DNA of 64,000 nt, taken from Byssochlamys sp. IMV 00236 (taxonomy: Eukaryota > Ascomycota > Eurotiomycetes > Eurotiales > Thermoascaceae). Position numbers and translations under genes: made by a program. The stretch lies in the NCBI GenBank assembly GCA_001931875.2, contig MSJH02000779.1, forward strand, positions 49,735-113,734, given 5' to 3'. A model generated the notes under the pieces. The model ran no database searches. It had not been told where the DNA came from and saw nothing but the letters and a program-made list of their open reading frames with translations. Positions 14,661-28,984 of this stretch are shown here, in pieces; position 1 is the stretch's first letter; every line of letters begins with the position of its first letter.

Positions 14661-15822
14661 AAATTAATATTACTAAAATTACTATATTTATAAAGCTATT
14701 AAAATTCTTCTTCTTCTTATCTTATTTCTATAGACTAAAGATAATTTTTTTTAATTTAATAGAGTCTAAACGCCTCTTAGTAAATATTATTAATTAAGGA
14801 CTTTTTTCTTAAGATAGTAGTAATTTATAGAGTTATATTTAAATATATAATAATATTCGCATTTACCTTTAAAAAATAACTTCTTCTTATATATTTTATA
14901 AGTAAAGTCTAGAGAGTCTTTACCTAGAGATAAACTCTAATAATTTATTTAACTATTTAGTCTCCTAGGTAGAAGTCTTATTTGCAGATATAACTAAGAC
15001 TATTTAAGTATTTTTATAAGATTTAGCTTAGTTAATAATTTTAAAGCTAAGTTATTAAAATTCTTCTATTATTATATTTATTAGAGATTTAATCTATTAA
15101 GCTTATTTAATATAGTAGAAGTTAGTCTATATTAATATTTTAAATTTAAGTTATTTAAGTATTAGTATTACTATATTAAAGAGCGAGAGAGTTAAGCCTA
15201 TATTATTTAATTATTCTATATTAAGATTTAGTTATAATAATAGCTTACTAGAATATAAAGAGTTTATTTAAAGCTAAGCTATAATTAATAATTTTTTTAA
15301 TTGCTTTAATATACTTATTTATATAGATTAATTTATTAAGTATAATTCTAATAATTTTAATTAGTTTATAGTTTATTTAACTATTAATTTAGCTCTTTAC
15401 TATTAAGCTAAGCTTTCTCTATATTTTATAGACTTTAGCTCTATTTTAAAATATAAGTCTCTTAATAAATATATTAATTAAGTTCTTATAGTTTATAGTT
15501 TTAAGAATTTCTTTAATTAGCTAAAGTTAGTTATTAAAGTTATTATTATTAATTAATTATTTAACTATTATAAATATTTTATCTTATATAGTCTCTAGTA
15601 ATTTTAATCTTTAATAAGTTATAATTACTAAAGCTATTAAGGGGGTTAATATTAAAAATAAGGTTATTATCTTAGAGAATTAATTTATTTAAGAGTAAAA
15701 GTCTATTAATTTAACTCCTTATTATAGATATTATTTAATTAAAGCTTTAAAGTATTTAGCTTATTTATTTAAAATAGTAATAAGGCTAAGCTAAGCTTAT
15801 AACCTCTTAAAGCTAATAAAGA
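14661..15822 (-). pseudogene. gag: Broken Copia gag, family E (copy F, truncated)
   Basis: This segment aligns with 60827-63366, the gag of Copia E, once the MITE and tandem LTR element there are removed. It is read on the minus strand. A C-x2-C-x4-H-x4-C knuckle is visible near 14850-14890, with one Cys intact (KGKCEYYYIFKY) and the rest turned to Tyr. The sister copy at about 61010-61040 has the same motif. The pol portion of F is absent: the homology stops at about 14661, where the Copia D LTR ends, which fits D having inserted into F with the remainder of F left of the window. That is inference. Confidence 0.75.
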
Positions 15823-15943
15823 TATTAAATTAAAGAACTATTTAAGGGCTAAGCTAAATTAATCTATTTAGCTATTACTCTATTAACTAAGCTAGCTACT
15901 AGCGCGAGTAACTACTACTAGAGCCTCTAAGGGCACTAAAACT
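15823..15943 (-). repeat. 5' LTR of Copia copy F
   Basis: About 121 bp, matching both LTRs of Copia E (55360-55480 and 63367-63487). It holds a conserved GC-rich core around CTAGCGCGAGT. On the coding (minus) strand it reads from TTTTAGTGCCC to a TTTAATATC-like end. Gypsy B sequence begins directly to its right. Confidence 0.7.
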
Positions 15944-17530
15944 TAATTATAATACTACTAGTATAATTAGCACTATTATCTTTTAGTAAAGCTAAGGGAC
16001 TAGCTATTTAAGGTAATAATCTAAGCCTTAAAAGAAAACTAAATATTAGTATTACTATTTATAGGCCCTTAAATATTATAAATAAGCTTAAGAAGATAAT
16101 TAAAACTTATAATATTTAATTAAACTATAGATTTATTATTATTCCCCTAGATTAATAGATAATAATTCTATTAAAAAAAGGTTAAGAATTAAGTATTCTT
16201 AAATATATTAAGATTTACTCTCTTAGCTTTAAAAATTATAAAGTTATTAATTAAACCTTTAAAAAGCTATATTAATAAGAAAGAATAAAATATGCTATTA
16301 ATTATACGCTAAGCAAATATTCTATATTTATTATCTAGTATAATATTAAATATAATAGTAAAATAATTTATAAGAGTAAGGTAGTTATAGATATCTATAG
16401 GCTAAACTATATTATTAAACTTAATATTTATTCTCTTTTATTATAAGAGAATATTATTATACTTATAATAAGAAAACGCGTTATTTTAATATTTAATATA
16501 ATATTCTTTTAATATTAATAGCGCATTTAATATAACTATAGATAATTATTTATTATATTATATAAAGAATAAGAAATCTTTAATATTACTATTATAGGCT
16601 TTTATAATATATTAATATATATTTAATAATAAATAAATTATTATTTATATACTTTCTATAAATTTATAAGAATATATATTAATAATACTATAATTACCTT
16701 TAATATAATTAATAATTATTATATATACTTATATAAGGTTTTTAAAAAATATAAGAACTAAATTTTAAGCTTAACTCTAAGAAGTCTTTTATAGGATTTC
16801 TCTTTATATAGCTATTAGGTTATTATATTAACTTATTAAAAATAAGTATTATTAATAAAAAGATAAAGGCTATAATTAATATTTTATTTCCTTTTATAGC
16901 TTAAGCTTTAAAATTATATTTTAGCTTAATAAAATAGTTTAAATAATATATCCTTTAATATATTAAGATTATATAGCTGCTATAAGATTAAAAGATAATA
17001 TTCTTTTATAATACCTCTATAAAAGGTAAGATATAATAAAGTTTTATAAAGAATATAATTCTAGCTATATTTTTATAAGCTAAGATAAATATTTATAATA
17101 CTATTTAAAAGCACTTTAATAATTTATCTTTTCTTATATATTATAATTTAAAGCACTAGCTTTATTTTAATATTAATACTAGTATCTTTAGCTTTAATAT
17201 TATATTATATTATCTTTATAGTAATACTAAGGCTTAATTAAATAATTATTATCTCTTTATAGTTTATAAACCTCTTAAAACTATATTTAACTAATTAAAA
17301 ATTTAGCTAATTATATTCCTTTTAAAGTAGCTTAATATAGCTAAAAAAAGATATTAGCTAATAAAAATAAAGGTAATATATTTAGTATAGGCATTATATA
17401 AAATATACTATATTATTAAAATCTATTAGAAGCTATTAATTATTTTTATAGATTATAGTATTATAATTATAATTACTAAGTAAATATCTTTTTAATTAAT
17501 ATCTATAGATTAAATTAATCTATACCTTAT
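15944..17530 (+). pseudogene. pol: Gypsy B pol, part 1: reverse transcriptase and start of RNase H
   Basis: Translated through stops, the RT runs from about 16080 to 17000. The catalytic box YINNTIIT (from YIDD) sits at about 16674-16697. It is followed by LYKVFKKYKN, a sentence also found in A as LYKVFKKI, and by segments matching A through the RT connection region. Former Gln and Trp codons are stops. The frame is cut at 17530 by element A, whose target duplication CTTAT occupies 17526-17530. Confidence 0.78.
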
Positions 17531-17696
17531 TATTACAGTGTAAGGGATAAAGAAGTTGTCCTTCTATTAGCTACATAAGGAAGTAACTATATAGCTAAGT
17601 CGTTAGCCTAAGGCTCTCGCACCTTGTATCTTTATGCCTTATTAAGATAGCAGGCAGGCAACGCTAAAGTAGTATTATACGCCCATATCTATATTA
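17531..17696 (-). repeat. 3' LTR of Gypsy A (less mutated copy)
   Basis: Plus-strand ends are TATTACAGTG and CTATATTA. This copy keeps several CA/TG sites (for example ACAGTG and TTGTCC) that read TA in the partner LTR at 24894, so the two LTRs of one element suffered RIP unequally. Confidence 0.88.
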
Positions 17697-20600
17697 ATAT
17701 GCCCCCTTTAAGAAAAATATTATCGTCCTTAATAACAGAATATAGAAATATATATATAGATATAGTATAAGATATAGTTAGATATTCTTATAATTTATCT
17801 TCTCCTGCGCCTAATTTGCGAGAACTAATATTATTTATAAAATTGCCTGCGCTTCTATAATTTAGCTAATAGTTTAAGATACTAGTTATACTCCTAGATA
17901 AATTCTTAAGTATTAGCTAGATCCTTAAGATAATACTATATATTATAATAAGCACTATATCCTTTTTAGCGGACTAAATACTTAATAATAGTCTTACCTT
18001 AAACTTACCGGATATAATAGTTAAATAATATCTCAATCTTATAATAACTAATACTAGTATTATCTGCGTTAATATATAATAACAAAATATTATTAGAGGG
18101 TATAAGATATTTAAAGGGATTATTTATATAGTATAGCTCTAAATAAATAATAGAAAAGATATTATAGCATTTTTAATAAACTAAGATATTTAGCTAGTAT
18201 ATAAGACGTCTAATCCTATGCTTAACTATAAATAGTCCTATATATTATACTAATAATTTCCTGCTAAGAATAGCTATATTAAGGATATTATATTTATAGT
18301 ATAACCTTAGCAAGACCTTATTACTAGGGGCGAAATAGATTAGCTAATAATTCTTATTATATATATATTTAGCGTTTATAACAGCTAAGTAAAGTGCTTT
18401 ACATATATTAAGTTATAAGGTAAAGTCTTAGATTTCCCTATTATAGAGGTTTATAGCATTACCTAGTTTAATACTATATATTAAATTATATAAAGATCTT
18501 ATTGTAATAGATAATAGGCTAGAATTTAATACTAGTTATATTAATAGTAAAACCTTAAGTTAAGCTATAATATCTTCTAGAGTAGCTAGGTAATATTATA
18601 GGGCAATCTTAGCTATTTAATTAATTTATTCCGACTATCTATTAGTCTGCGGGTAATATACTATTAAATAAAATAACTTAGTATTAAGATACTTAAATAA
18701 GTCTTTCTATAGATTTAATAGAAACTTTAAATTGCGATCTAATAAGATTATTAATAGAATACCCTAATTATTAATCTAGAGTTATTTAAGTAATATTAAT
18801 GCCCAGTCTTTAGCTATCCATATATCTTATCCTAGTATAAATATAACTCGCTTTATAAATTTATAAGTAATAGTTAAGATTTAGTTATATAGCTCTATAT
18901 CTAGCAATCCTATAATAAAGTCTATAGTAATTATATAAAAAGGGATATTTAATATAAGGATAAGCTAATAGCTATTATAAGATATATAACAATATATCTA
19001 ATTTATTTAGTATAAATAACAATACTTAATATATGCTTTAACTTACTTTATAAGTCTATAGATTATAAAGTTATAAATATTAATAACTATCTAGTAATAC
19101 CCAGAGTATTTTATATTATTATGCGCTATATTAAGAATATCCTTAAGGATTAACTATAGTACGCAGAGATATTATATATTATTAATATTAACTATATAAA
19201 AGAATTTATTGCGAATTATAAAAGAGAGATATATAGAGTTTATATTATCCTATAATATAATAAAGACCTTAGACTAATAAAGATTGGTTTTATAGCTATC
19301 CTTTAATTAGGTCTTAAACTTCTTTAATAACTTAATAAGAGTTATATTATATTATAGCTTATTCTTAGTATTATTAGTATATACAGTCCCGAGAAATATA
19401 ATAGCTAAATAGTATCTAATATCTTTTAATATAGGGGTATTTAGCTTAATAAAGGGTAATTTAAGATATAATAGCGCGTCGGCAATAATATTATTACATC
19501 TTAGCTTATATATAAGTATAAGGTTAAATCTCTATATATATTATAATACTAAGACAAGGTATAGATTAATCTAATCTACTAATATTAATTAGAGAGATAT
19601 TTATTTAGCAATTATAATTATAGCGCTATAGTCTATAAAAATAATTAGTAGCATCTAATAGATTTTAATAATATAGTATATCTTATATAATACCTATATT
19701 AAATATATTACCTCTATTTCTATTAGCTAATATCTCTTTTTAGCTATATTAAGCTGCCTTAAAAGGAATATAATTAGCTAAACTTTTAATTAGTTAGATA
19801 TAGCTTTAAGAGGTTTATAAACTATAAAAAGATAGCAACTATTTAGTTAAGCCTTAGTATTGCTATAAAGATAATATAGCATAATACTAAAGCTAGAGAT
19901 GCTAGCATTAATATTAAAGTAGAGCTAGTGCTTTAGGTCGCAATATATAAGAAAGAATAAATTATTAAAATATTTTTAAATAATATTATAAGTATCTATC
20001 TTAGCTTATAAAAATATAGCTAAAATTATATTCTTTATAAAACTCTGCTATATTTTACCTTTTATAGGGGCTCTACTAAAAAGCGCTATCTTCTAATTTT
20101 AAAGCAGCTATATAATCCTAGTATATTAAGGGATATACTGCCTAAACTATCTTATTAAGCTAAAGTATAATTTTAAGGCTTAAGCTATATAAGGAAATAG
20201 AATATTAACTACAGCCTTTACTTTCTTACTAATAGTATTTATTCTTAATAAGTTAATATAGCGACTTAGTAACTGCATAAAGAGAAATTTTATAAAAAAC
20301 TTCTTAGGGTTAAGCCTAATATTTAGTTCTTATATTTTCTTAAAGACCTTATAGAGATATACACAGTAATTATTAATTATATTAGAGGCGACTACAGTAT
20401 TATTAATATATATCTTTATAAATTTATAAAAAGCATGCAGGTAGTAATCTATTTAGTACTAGATATATATTAATATATTATAAAAGCCTATAATAGCAAT
20501 ATTAAAAATCTCCTATCCCTTATAGGATATAATTAAAAGGCGGTTCCTATAGTTATATTAAATATATTATTAATATTAGAAGAAGACTGCGTTAAATACT

Positions 20601-21500
20601 AAAATAAAATATTTTCTTGCTATAAGTATAATAATCTCCTCTTATAATAAAAGGAGATAAGTATTAAGTTTAATAATATAGTTCAGCCTATAGATATTTA
20701 TAACTACTCTACCTTTATAAATTATTATTCTATTATACTTAATATTATACTAGATAATAAATATAGGATATCCGCTTAGTATATAATTAATAGCGTATTT
20801 TATTCTGCCCTAGTAATATAGCTTATTAAAGGTTTAATTAATAATTTTGCGGTTCTTAGGGCTAAGAGGATAAATCTTAGTATATTTAAAGATACTTAAT
20901 TCCCAATCTTCCTTTAGTAGGATTATTATCTACTAATCTAGGGGAATATTAATAAATTTATAGTTTAACCAGATATTATAAGCTCTAATTATTTTCTTAA
21001 GCTTATTAGTAATATCTAGGGGCCTATAAATAATAATACTAATATTAAGTTTCTTCTTAAGGCTTAGATTATTGCCTTAAATAGCTAGTCTCTTAGCTTT
21101 ACTAAGGGATAATAGCGCTAACTGTGCTAGCAGTACTATAATTAGATTAATATAGAATATATTAGTCTTCTTATATTTATTAACTAGACCTAAGTATATC
21201 TTTTATAAAATAATCTATTCCTTATTTATAGTATTAATTGCTTAAATAAAGGTAAAGTTAGCATTTACTAGATAAGCGTACAGACTTATTTCTTAATAGT
21301 TAGGCTTAAAGAGATAATTATAATCTTTTATAAGATATCCTTTAAAGTATATTAAGATATATATAAAATTATTTAGCAGCACTACTATTCTATATATAAA
21401 ATAAACTAATTATAGTAAACTATAGTTTAGCTTTATAGTAATCTTTAGCAGGATATAGATATCTTTAATAATAGTATAGGCTAAAGTAGTAAGATATATT
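17697..21500 (-). pseudogene. pol: Broken Gypsy A pol with C-terminal chromodomain
   Basis: Read leftwards. The RT catalytic box YINNTVVAS lies at about 20388-20412, followed by RLNPKKFF, the chromovirus-type continuation after the YIDD box, and KVKAVVNILFP near 20180. RNase H ends with an IADALS motif near 19471-19487. The integrase region covers roughly 18100-19400. A chromodomain is visible at about 17870-18034: IIKYLVR-x-KGY is followed by a stop where a Trp is expected, then LKDLANT-x-EFI, matching the usual KYLVKWKGY...W...NL-x-NA-x-E-x-I pattern. In active relatives this domain directs integration to marked chromatin. The left edge of protease and the RT start are not resolved. Confidence 0.8.
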
Positions 21501-24500
21501 AATATACTATAGTAACTTATTATATTAACTTTAAGTAGAAGATTTATTTTAAGATAATTAACTAAATAGGCTTTAATTTTAAGCTAAAGTATTACTAGCT
21601 TAAAACTAAGAATAGCTAAATAATCTAAGGTAAGTTAAATATAGGCTAATAAGTTATACACCGCAGGTCTTATTCTATTAATCTTTATTTTAAATATATA
21701 ATAGATTTTTACTTATAGTATAACTTATTTAAGGAATATCTTATTAATTATTATTATAGAATAACCTAAATCTAAACAGGTTAGCTTTACCTTAGTACTA
21801 CTAGCAATATATGCTTTTACTATAGTATAATACTATCTATAAAAGATATATCTAAGAGAAGCTTACTTAACTAGAGACTTAGCAATAATAAGTTATAATA
21901 TAGCTATAGCTATGCGCATAGTAATAAATAATATAACATTGTATAATGTAATATTAGATAATATAATATTAAAGGCTTTAATAATAAAAGAATATAATAC
22001 TAATTTTTAATAATAATTAGTATTATATAGATAATTATAGAGTTTATTATTTAACTAAAAGACTGCCTAATATAGCTAGTATTTAAATATAGAAATAATC
22101 TATAGTGCAGTATAGTTAATATAGGCATTATAATTATCTTTGCTATAGTCTATATACTAAGGATTATTATATTTACCTTAATAACTATCTTAGTAGTAGT
22201 AGCTATTATATTTTTTAGAAAAATTAATTAGATCTAGAGTTTAATCAAGAGATACTATATTATATACTTTTAAGCTAAATATATTATAATCTTATTAATT
22301 ATAATTCCTATCTGCAGTATTTATAGCTTAACTTATCCTAATACTTAAATAAGCTATAGCTTAAGGCTATACTAAAAGATAAGGGCCTTAATTATTATTT
22401 CTATACTAGTTTAGCGCCTAATATTATTAGTTCTAGTTACTATACTATAAGAACTGGCGTAGTTATACTAGGGGTTAGCCTAGATTTTAAGTCTAACATT
22501 ATTATATTTACGCATTAAATTAATTCTATTAGTAGAGTATTATATTTACATAATTAAGATAGTTATAGCCTTAATTTCTAATCTATATAAACTATTATAG
22601 GGCTCTACCTCTAGTCTAATTAGTATTATTAGTATTACTTTAGTTCTATCTTAGGGAATTTAAGAAGGGAAGATAATAAGAAAAGGTTTAAATATTATTA
22701 TAGTTATATTGCTAATAATAGTATTAATTCTTATCCGCTTACTTTTATTATACTATATAAGCTTCTTTAACTATCTTAATAAATTCGGACACTATAGTAT
22801 TCTCCTATAGCGCTTATATATTATATTTAAAAGATAGGGAAAATCTATTCTATATAGCTAATAATTAACTATATATTTCTCTTATTTTTATAGTATATAA
22901 TAAACGCAATATTTATTAAATAAACCCTTAGGGAGTCCGGCTAGCTATAATATCCTATATAATATAATATAAAGACTTAAGCTATTTTATAGCAGTTGCG
23001 GTATTAATCTTAAAATATTTTATAAGCTATAAGATCTAACCTTCTTTAACAGGACGCGTATATAATACTTTATAATTATATTTAAATAGCTCAGCTGTAT
23101 ATTATTATAAGGCTAAGCTATATAGTAATGCTTAGATATAGCTTTATATAATAAGTTCTCCTTTTATTATAGCTAAATTATAGATCTAATTAATAAAAAT
23201 ATAAATATCCTTATAATAAGTATAGCTTCTTATTATTATAATAAAACCTATTCTAATATAGTCCTTATTACTTAGATTAAGATAAAAATATCTTAGCTTT
23301 ACCTGCTTCTATAGCGCACTATTAATTATAGCACTTATTAGTATTCCTAGGGCAAATCTAATATTTAAGTTTACTAAAGGATTATAGCTAAAAGTTTAAT
23401 TTTAAACTAGTTACTGTTATTAATCTTACTATTATTAATGCTATTATTATTAATATTAGTATTACTGCTACTAGTAGCTAAGTTAGCTATTATTTTAAGC
23501 TATATTATTTCGCGCTATATTATTCCGACTTATAAAGTATTTTATTATTTAGCAATTTTAGTCTAATATAGCCCTTATATTTTCTATTATTTACTAATTT
23601 AATTCTATTATCTGCTAGAATATCTCTATTAATATAATATTAAAATTAGTAGCTGGCAATGCCAGAGATATAGCCGGGTTAATAATATTTACTATATTAT
23701 CAATATTTACTGCTAGCTGTATTAAGGCTTTACCTAGATAATATAATAATAGATCTAAGAAAGAATATAATAGGTTAAATAATAAGACCCTTTAATATCT
23801 AGCTCTCTGGCTCTAAAAAATAGAATTCTAAAATTTAAAAACTAAATTAGGTAAGGCTAATTAAGGGGGTATTATAACTAGAATTTATAACCCAGATTAC
23901 TCCTATTAGTATTTATCTTATAATAAAGCTATAGAGGTGCTATAAGAATATATAAAACATAGTTTATCTAGCGGCTATATAAGTTTTAATATAAAGTTAG
24001 CTAAGTCTATTATAGCAGACTGCTACTTCTAAAAAGCAGAATATTCTATTAATATTACTATAAATCTAAAGAAGTCTTTAATAGTATTATAAAGGATAAA
24101 TTAATCTATTGCCTATAACACAGAAAATATAAATTATCTTGCTTAAAAAGGTAATACCTATAGCTTAATCTAGAATACCTTAATATAGACTAATAAAATA
24201 TACTTTAAAGAGTTATATTCTAAGTAGTAGGATAAGATAAAATTAATAAGATTAATAGTCTTACAGTTAAGCTAATCTCTAAACTAAGAAGTTACTATTT
24301 AAAAAGCTACTAGACTATATATAAGCTTTAATATCCCTCTAGATAATATAGGGAGATATTAGCTTTAATCTATCTCCTCTAAAGGCTAGCTTATTATAAA
24401 GGCTTAACCTTAGCTTCTTCAGGTAAGACACCTAGTAAGGGAGATTAAAGCTAATTTATAATAATACTAGAGATAAAAATAATAAAACTAATAATAAAAA

Positions 24501-24893
24501 TAATAAAACTAATAATATAATACAGGATTCTGATAATAAAAATAGGGCTTTAAATATAAGTATTCCTAGCTAACTTATAGTATCCCTAGGCGTAAGACGC
24601 ATAAAGAAATAGCTTAATATAAATATTTTAATAAAAAATACTAAATTAGGGCTAATAGAGGTAGAACTAAATAATATTAAGATAAATTTTAATAAGAAAG
24701 ATAAGTAATATAAAGACTTCTAATAATAACAGATAACTTTATATATAATAAAAAAGAGACTATAAATAACCCGCTAGTATTAAGAGCTAGCTTAAGATAA
24801 TAATAATTAAATAGTATAACAGATTACTATAATAATTTTCAGGATACTCCTAATAATAGTTAAGCCCTAGATAACCTTAATATACTACTAAAT
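21501..24893 (-). pseudogene. Gypsy A gag and protease region (not resolved)
   Basis: By position this stretch must hold gag and protease, upstream of RT on the minus strand. I could not place a convincing zinc knuckle or DSGA-type protease motif through the stops. The part from about 23700 to 24890 is less AT-rich than average, with CAG/CTG remnants, so it may repay a frame-aware search. No independent gene is evident on either strand. Confidence 0.45.
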
Positions 24894-25059
24894 TATTATA
24901 GTATAGAGGATAAAAAAGTTATCCTTCTATTAGCTATATAAGGAAGTAACTATATAGCTAAGTTATTGGCCTAAGGCTCCTATACCTTATACTTTTATAC
25001 CTTATTAAGATAGCAGGTAAGCAACGCTAAAGTAGTATTATATACCTGTATCTATATTA
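24894..25059 (-). repeat. 5' LTR of Gypsy A (more mutated copy)
   Basis: 166 bp, colinear with 17531-17696, ending ATCTATATTA before the second CTTAT at 25060-25064. Relative to the partner, many CA/TG dinucleotides are TA. Confidence 0.88.
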
Positions 25060-25064
25060 CTTAT

Positions 25065-25521
25065 TTTAGTATTATAATATATATAGAGATTTAATCTTAT
25101 ATTTATATATAAGCTAAAACGCAATATATTATTATATCTTAAATTATTTTTTATTAAGCTAAATATTCTTATATTAAAAGATATTAAATATTATTTAGCT
25201 ATTATATTTCTTAAGACTATATATATTATTAATACTAAGAATAAGCTATAATATAATATAATTTTTATTAAGTTATTAGAAAAGTTTAAGACTTAATTAA
25301 AAAAAGGCTATAAAATTAATCTTTCTTAATTTAAGGTTCTTACTATATTATAAGATAATATAAACTCTATATATTTTTTTTATAATTTATAATAAACTCC
25401 TTTATATAATTAATATTAATAATATATAATATCTCTATATATTATAGTTAATTCTTAAGGATATTTTTAAAATAGCTTATAATAATATAAAATACTCTAG
25501 GTATAATTTATAATAAACTCC
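25065..25521 (+). pseudogene. pol: Gypsy B pol, part 2, with a 121 bp tandem duplication
   Basis: This continues B after the A insertion and aligns with the reverse complement of A around 19080-19500 (end of RNase H to the zinc-binding start of integrase). A 121 bp unit starting at 25381 (TATAATTTATAATAAACTCC) starts again at 25502. The second unit is cut by transposon X at 25522 and finishes at about 42615-42716. Element A has only one such unit, so the duplication is private to B. Confidence 0.72.
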
Positions 25522-25585
25522 TGGGCATATACCTTAGCCTAGCCGGGGCTAAGCTTAGCCTACCCTAGGAGCTCAGCCTACTCTA
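25522..25585 (+). repeat. Left TIR of transposon X
   Basis: Starts TGGGCATATACC and contains AGCCGGGGCTAAGCTTAGCC. It aligns with the reverse complement of 42541-42604 and with 63620-63683. The GC content is far above the surroundings. Confidence 0.8.
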
Positions 25586-28500
25586 GAGCTTATCCTTAGC
25601 TGAGTTAAGCTTAACCTACCTTATATACAGATTAAGTATAAGCTCAGCATAAGCTAATTGCATAATTAATATAAGATTAGCCTATCTAAGGATTAATAAT
25701 AATATTTATATAATAAAACTCTTTAGAATTTATAATATATATATATATAATAGCTAATATAAAACTAAATATTATTACTTTTTCCCTAAATACTTAAAAA
25801 TAGCTAAGAATTAAATAACTATAACTAATAGCTAAGTTAATAATATTCTCAGTTAATAGCTGCATAATATTCCTATCTAAATATATTAATATAATTCCTA
25901 TAAAGGCCTAGCAGATGCTAAATATATATTTAGTATTTATTATATTTAGACTAAACACTAACTTATTATAAAGCGAACTTATATAGAACTATAACCTTTA
26001 TAAAATATACTTAAACTAGTTTAAAGATATAATAAGTAATTAAAGCAGTATCTATTCTTATATAAAAAGTAAAGATAAAAAATTTAAGATATATTCTAAA
26101 TTTCTTCTTTATATAGGACTTAATTAAATATATTCTTTTTATATAAGTTCTAGTAGAGTATATATTAAGCATATTTAAGAGGCTATTTCTTTTATAGGTA
26201 TTATTATTAACTATAATAATATCTTTAAGATTATAATTAATAATATTTAGGATAAATTATTTATTCCTAAATATCTAATAACTTATTTTAATAATATCTT
26301 ATATTTTATCTATTAAAAGAATTCTTTACCTTATAATTATTTTAGTATAAATATCTATTAAATATTTTAATAACTTTTATTAAAGGTATATCTATACCTT
26401 ATCTTAAGCAGATATTTAATATATTATAAGCATATACTAAGTATAGCTTAAATCTAGTTTAGGCTTTATACTTAAAGTAATTATAAGACCCTATCTCTCC
26501 TACTTTTTTAAAAAAATAAAAAAGATAAAATTTAAAGCAAGACATATTATTAGGCATATAAATGCAGCAGTATTAAATATTATAAATATATATTAAAGCA
26601 TATACTTAGACAATACTATAAATATAACTATATTAAACTAAATATCTTTAAAATACTTTATAAAGAAGTAGGCTATATATCTGATATTACTTTTACTAGT
26701 AAATTTCTTAAAAGAGAAACTAAAAATTAGTATAATAGATTTCTTTATTTTTAAAATTAATAATCAGCAGGGTATTATTTTTATCCAGAAAATAAAATAT
26801 AAATATATTTAAATTAAACTCTAATAATCTTTAAATAGTATAAAATAAGTTTAACTCTATATTTAATCTCAGCATATACTAAACATATCTTTAGCCATTA
26901 ATTACCTTTATTAATTGCCTATTAGCAAATAATTTCAAATTATAATATACTGCATAAGCTATCTCTATATATATAGCTTAAATTTATATACCTTATCTAT
27001 ATACCTTAATAGCTTATAGGATATATAATACTAATACTTCTATTTAATCTACTTATATTTATATTAACTATACTACTTTAAAGTATATAACTTGCAATAA
27101 ATATTTACTCTATATATATTAGGCATATACTAACTATAGGTCTAGGATTTAACTACCCTTAAAATATATCTAAAGTCCTATATAAAGAATATAATATTTT
27201 AATTAATATTTTTATTCCTTATAATTAGGATTATTTTCTTTTTATCCTTTTTATTTATTAAAAAGATTATATATATTTTCCTTTATTATTAACTAAATTA
27301 AGTTAAGATTTTACTTAAAAACTTATAGATTTAATTAACTAAAAAGATATTCTTATTATAACTATATATATATTATATATATCTTAAGCCTATATTCTAT
27401 ATATGCTGATTAGATATTTATAGACAAATTCTTAATATCTTCTAAAATATATATATTTAAGCAAAAATATTAAGGTTAAGCTTTAAATTTAATTAGAGCT
27501 TCTTTAAATATTAAGGATAAAATTGCTTATTTAATTTAAAAACAAAAACTTCTATAATACTTATTTAGTTCAGATATTGCTAGTTAGAATCTATTCTTAC
27601 TATATATTTTATATATACTAATACTATATAGGGGTTATATAAGAGTATAAGTTTAATTAATATAGAGAAAATAATAAATAATAAATTCGCGCAGTTAATA
27701 TTAGTAAAACTAAAGAATATATTATTATTTATTATATAAATGCTTAAGTAAAAATATTTATAAAAGCTAAATATCTTAAAATAGATTTAGCTTATAAGAT
27801 AATACTTAAAAATATAAATATCTTTTTAATCTTAAGCTAGAATTCCGAAGTTAGATATATATTTAACTTCTCCTTATTATGCATTTAGCATATACTAACT
27901 TTATATTAAAGATTAATACCTATTATTATGCTTTTATCTCTCTATAAACTTATTATATATATTTTTAAATATTTAAATTATTATTTCAAACATTATTATA
28001 AGCTATATGTTAATATATTTAATAGGCACATATTTTAAATAGAAAAGGGATACAGACTATTATTATAAATATATATAAGAAATAAGCACTTAATTAATAT
28101 TATCTCAATAAATATAAAATATATACTAAGTATATTTAGGCTTTAATAATTATTTATATTCTATTTATTCTTCTCTTAACTAGTAAAAATATCTTAAGCA
28201 TATACTTATCTTCTACTAAACATATATTAAACATAATTTTTATAAAAAGTTTAAAAAATCCTATTCCCTTATCTATTAACTAAAATATCTATAGGATCTA
28301 TATTCTTACTAAAAAATCCTTTAAACTATATATTAATAGAGTAAGGAATATTTAAATATTAAAAAATAGCTTTAAAATAAAATAAAACTATAGATTCTTA
28401 CTATATTATTACAGGAAATATTAAAAATCCCTTTTAAATAATAGAGTTATACTTAAAAGCATACTAGATTATCTAAAAATAGTTACTTCTAAGATAATTA

Positions 28501-28984
28501 TAATATAGGGAGAAACCTATCTTTACTAAGGGCTATTTAACAATATATCTATATTTAATATATGCTTAATATCTATTTAGCATAGATTAAATACTAATAA
28601 GGCTAATTTATATTTAGTCTATAATAATATATAGAAGATATTATTAAATATTAAGAGCTTTTTAGCTATAATATTAATAATATATAATAAAATTATAGTA
28701 ATACTATATAAATCTCCTAATAAATATAGAGAAATAGTAAGATAAAAGTTTAATATATCTTTAAATATATACTAAACATATCTTTTAAACTAATAAAATT
28801 AAAGAGCTGCTAATTATTAAATAAATTAATCTTATTTACTATTTAATCCTAATAATCCCTATAATATACCTTTAAATAATAATAATAATTAATCTTCTAA
28901 TAAAGATATTAATTTTAAAATCATTTTAATATCTTTATTTAAACCTTCTGCTAAATATATATTAGCTAAAAATAAAATATTTAT
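25586..28984. other. Left arm of transposon X, no recognised gene
   Basis: 3.4 kb in which I find no domain on either strand. Its clear feature is a short motif, consensus GCATATACTAA(A/G)CATAT, at about 26429, 26871, 27122, 27887, 28197 and 28767, with weaker forms elsewhere. CA is otherwise rare, yet this motif keeps its CA. Scattered copies of one motif near both ends of a transposon are what subterminal transposase-binding repeats look like. That role is inferred. Confidence 0.5.

Larger units (their letters stand above)
17531..25059 (-). mobile_element. Full-length chromodomain Gypsy A (RIP-inactivated)
   Basis: 7529 bp, coding on the minus strand, bounded by two 166 bp LTRs (17531-17696 and 24894-25059) and a perfect 5 bp target duplication, CTTAT, at 17526-17530 and 25060-25064. 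The target is the pol of its own relative B. The polypurine tract lies just inside the left LTR (minus strand TTAAAGGGGGCAT, about 17697-17715). RT, RNase H and a C-terminal chromodomain are identified, which places it in the chromovirus branch. Equal LTR lengths and the exact duplication mark a clean, complete insertion. It is less damaged near its left end than in its middle. Confidence 0.9.
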
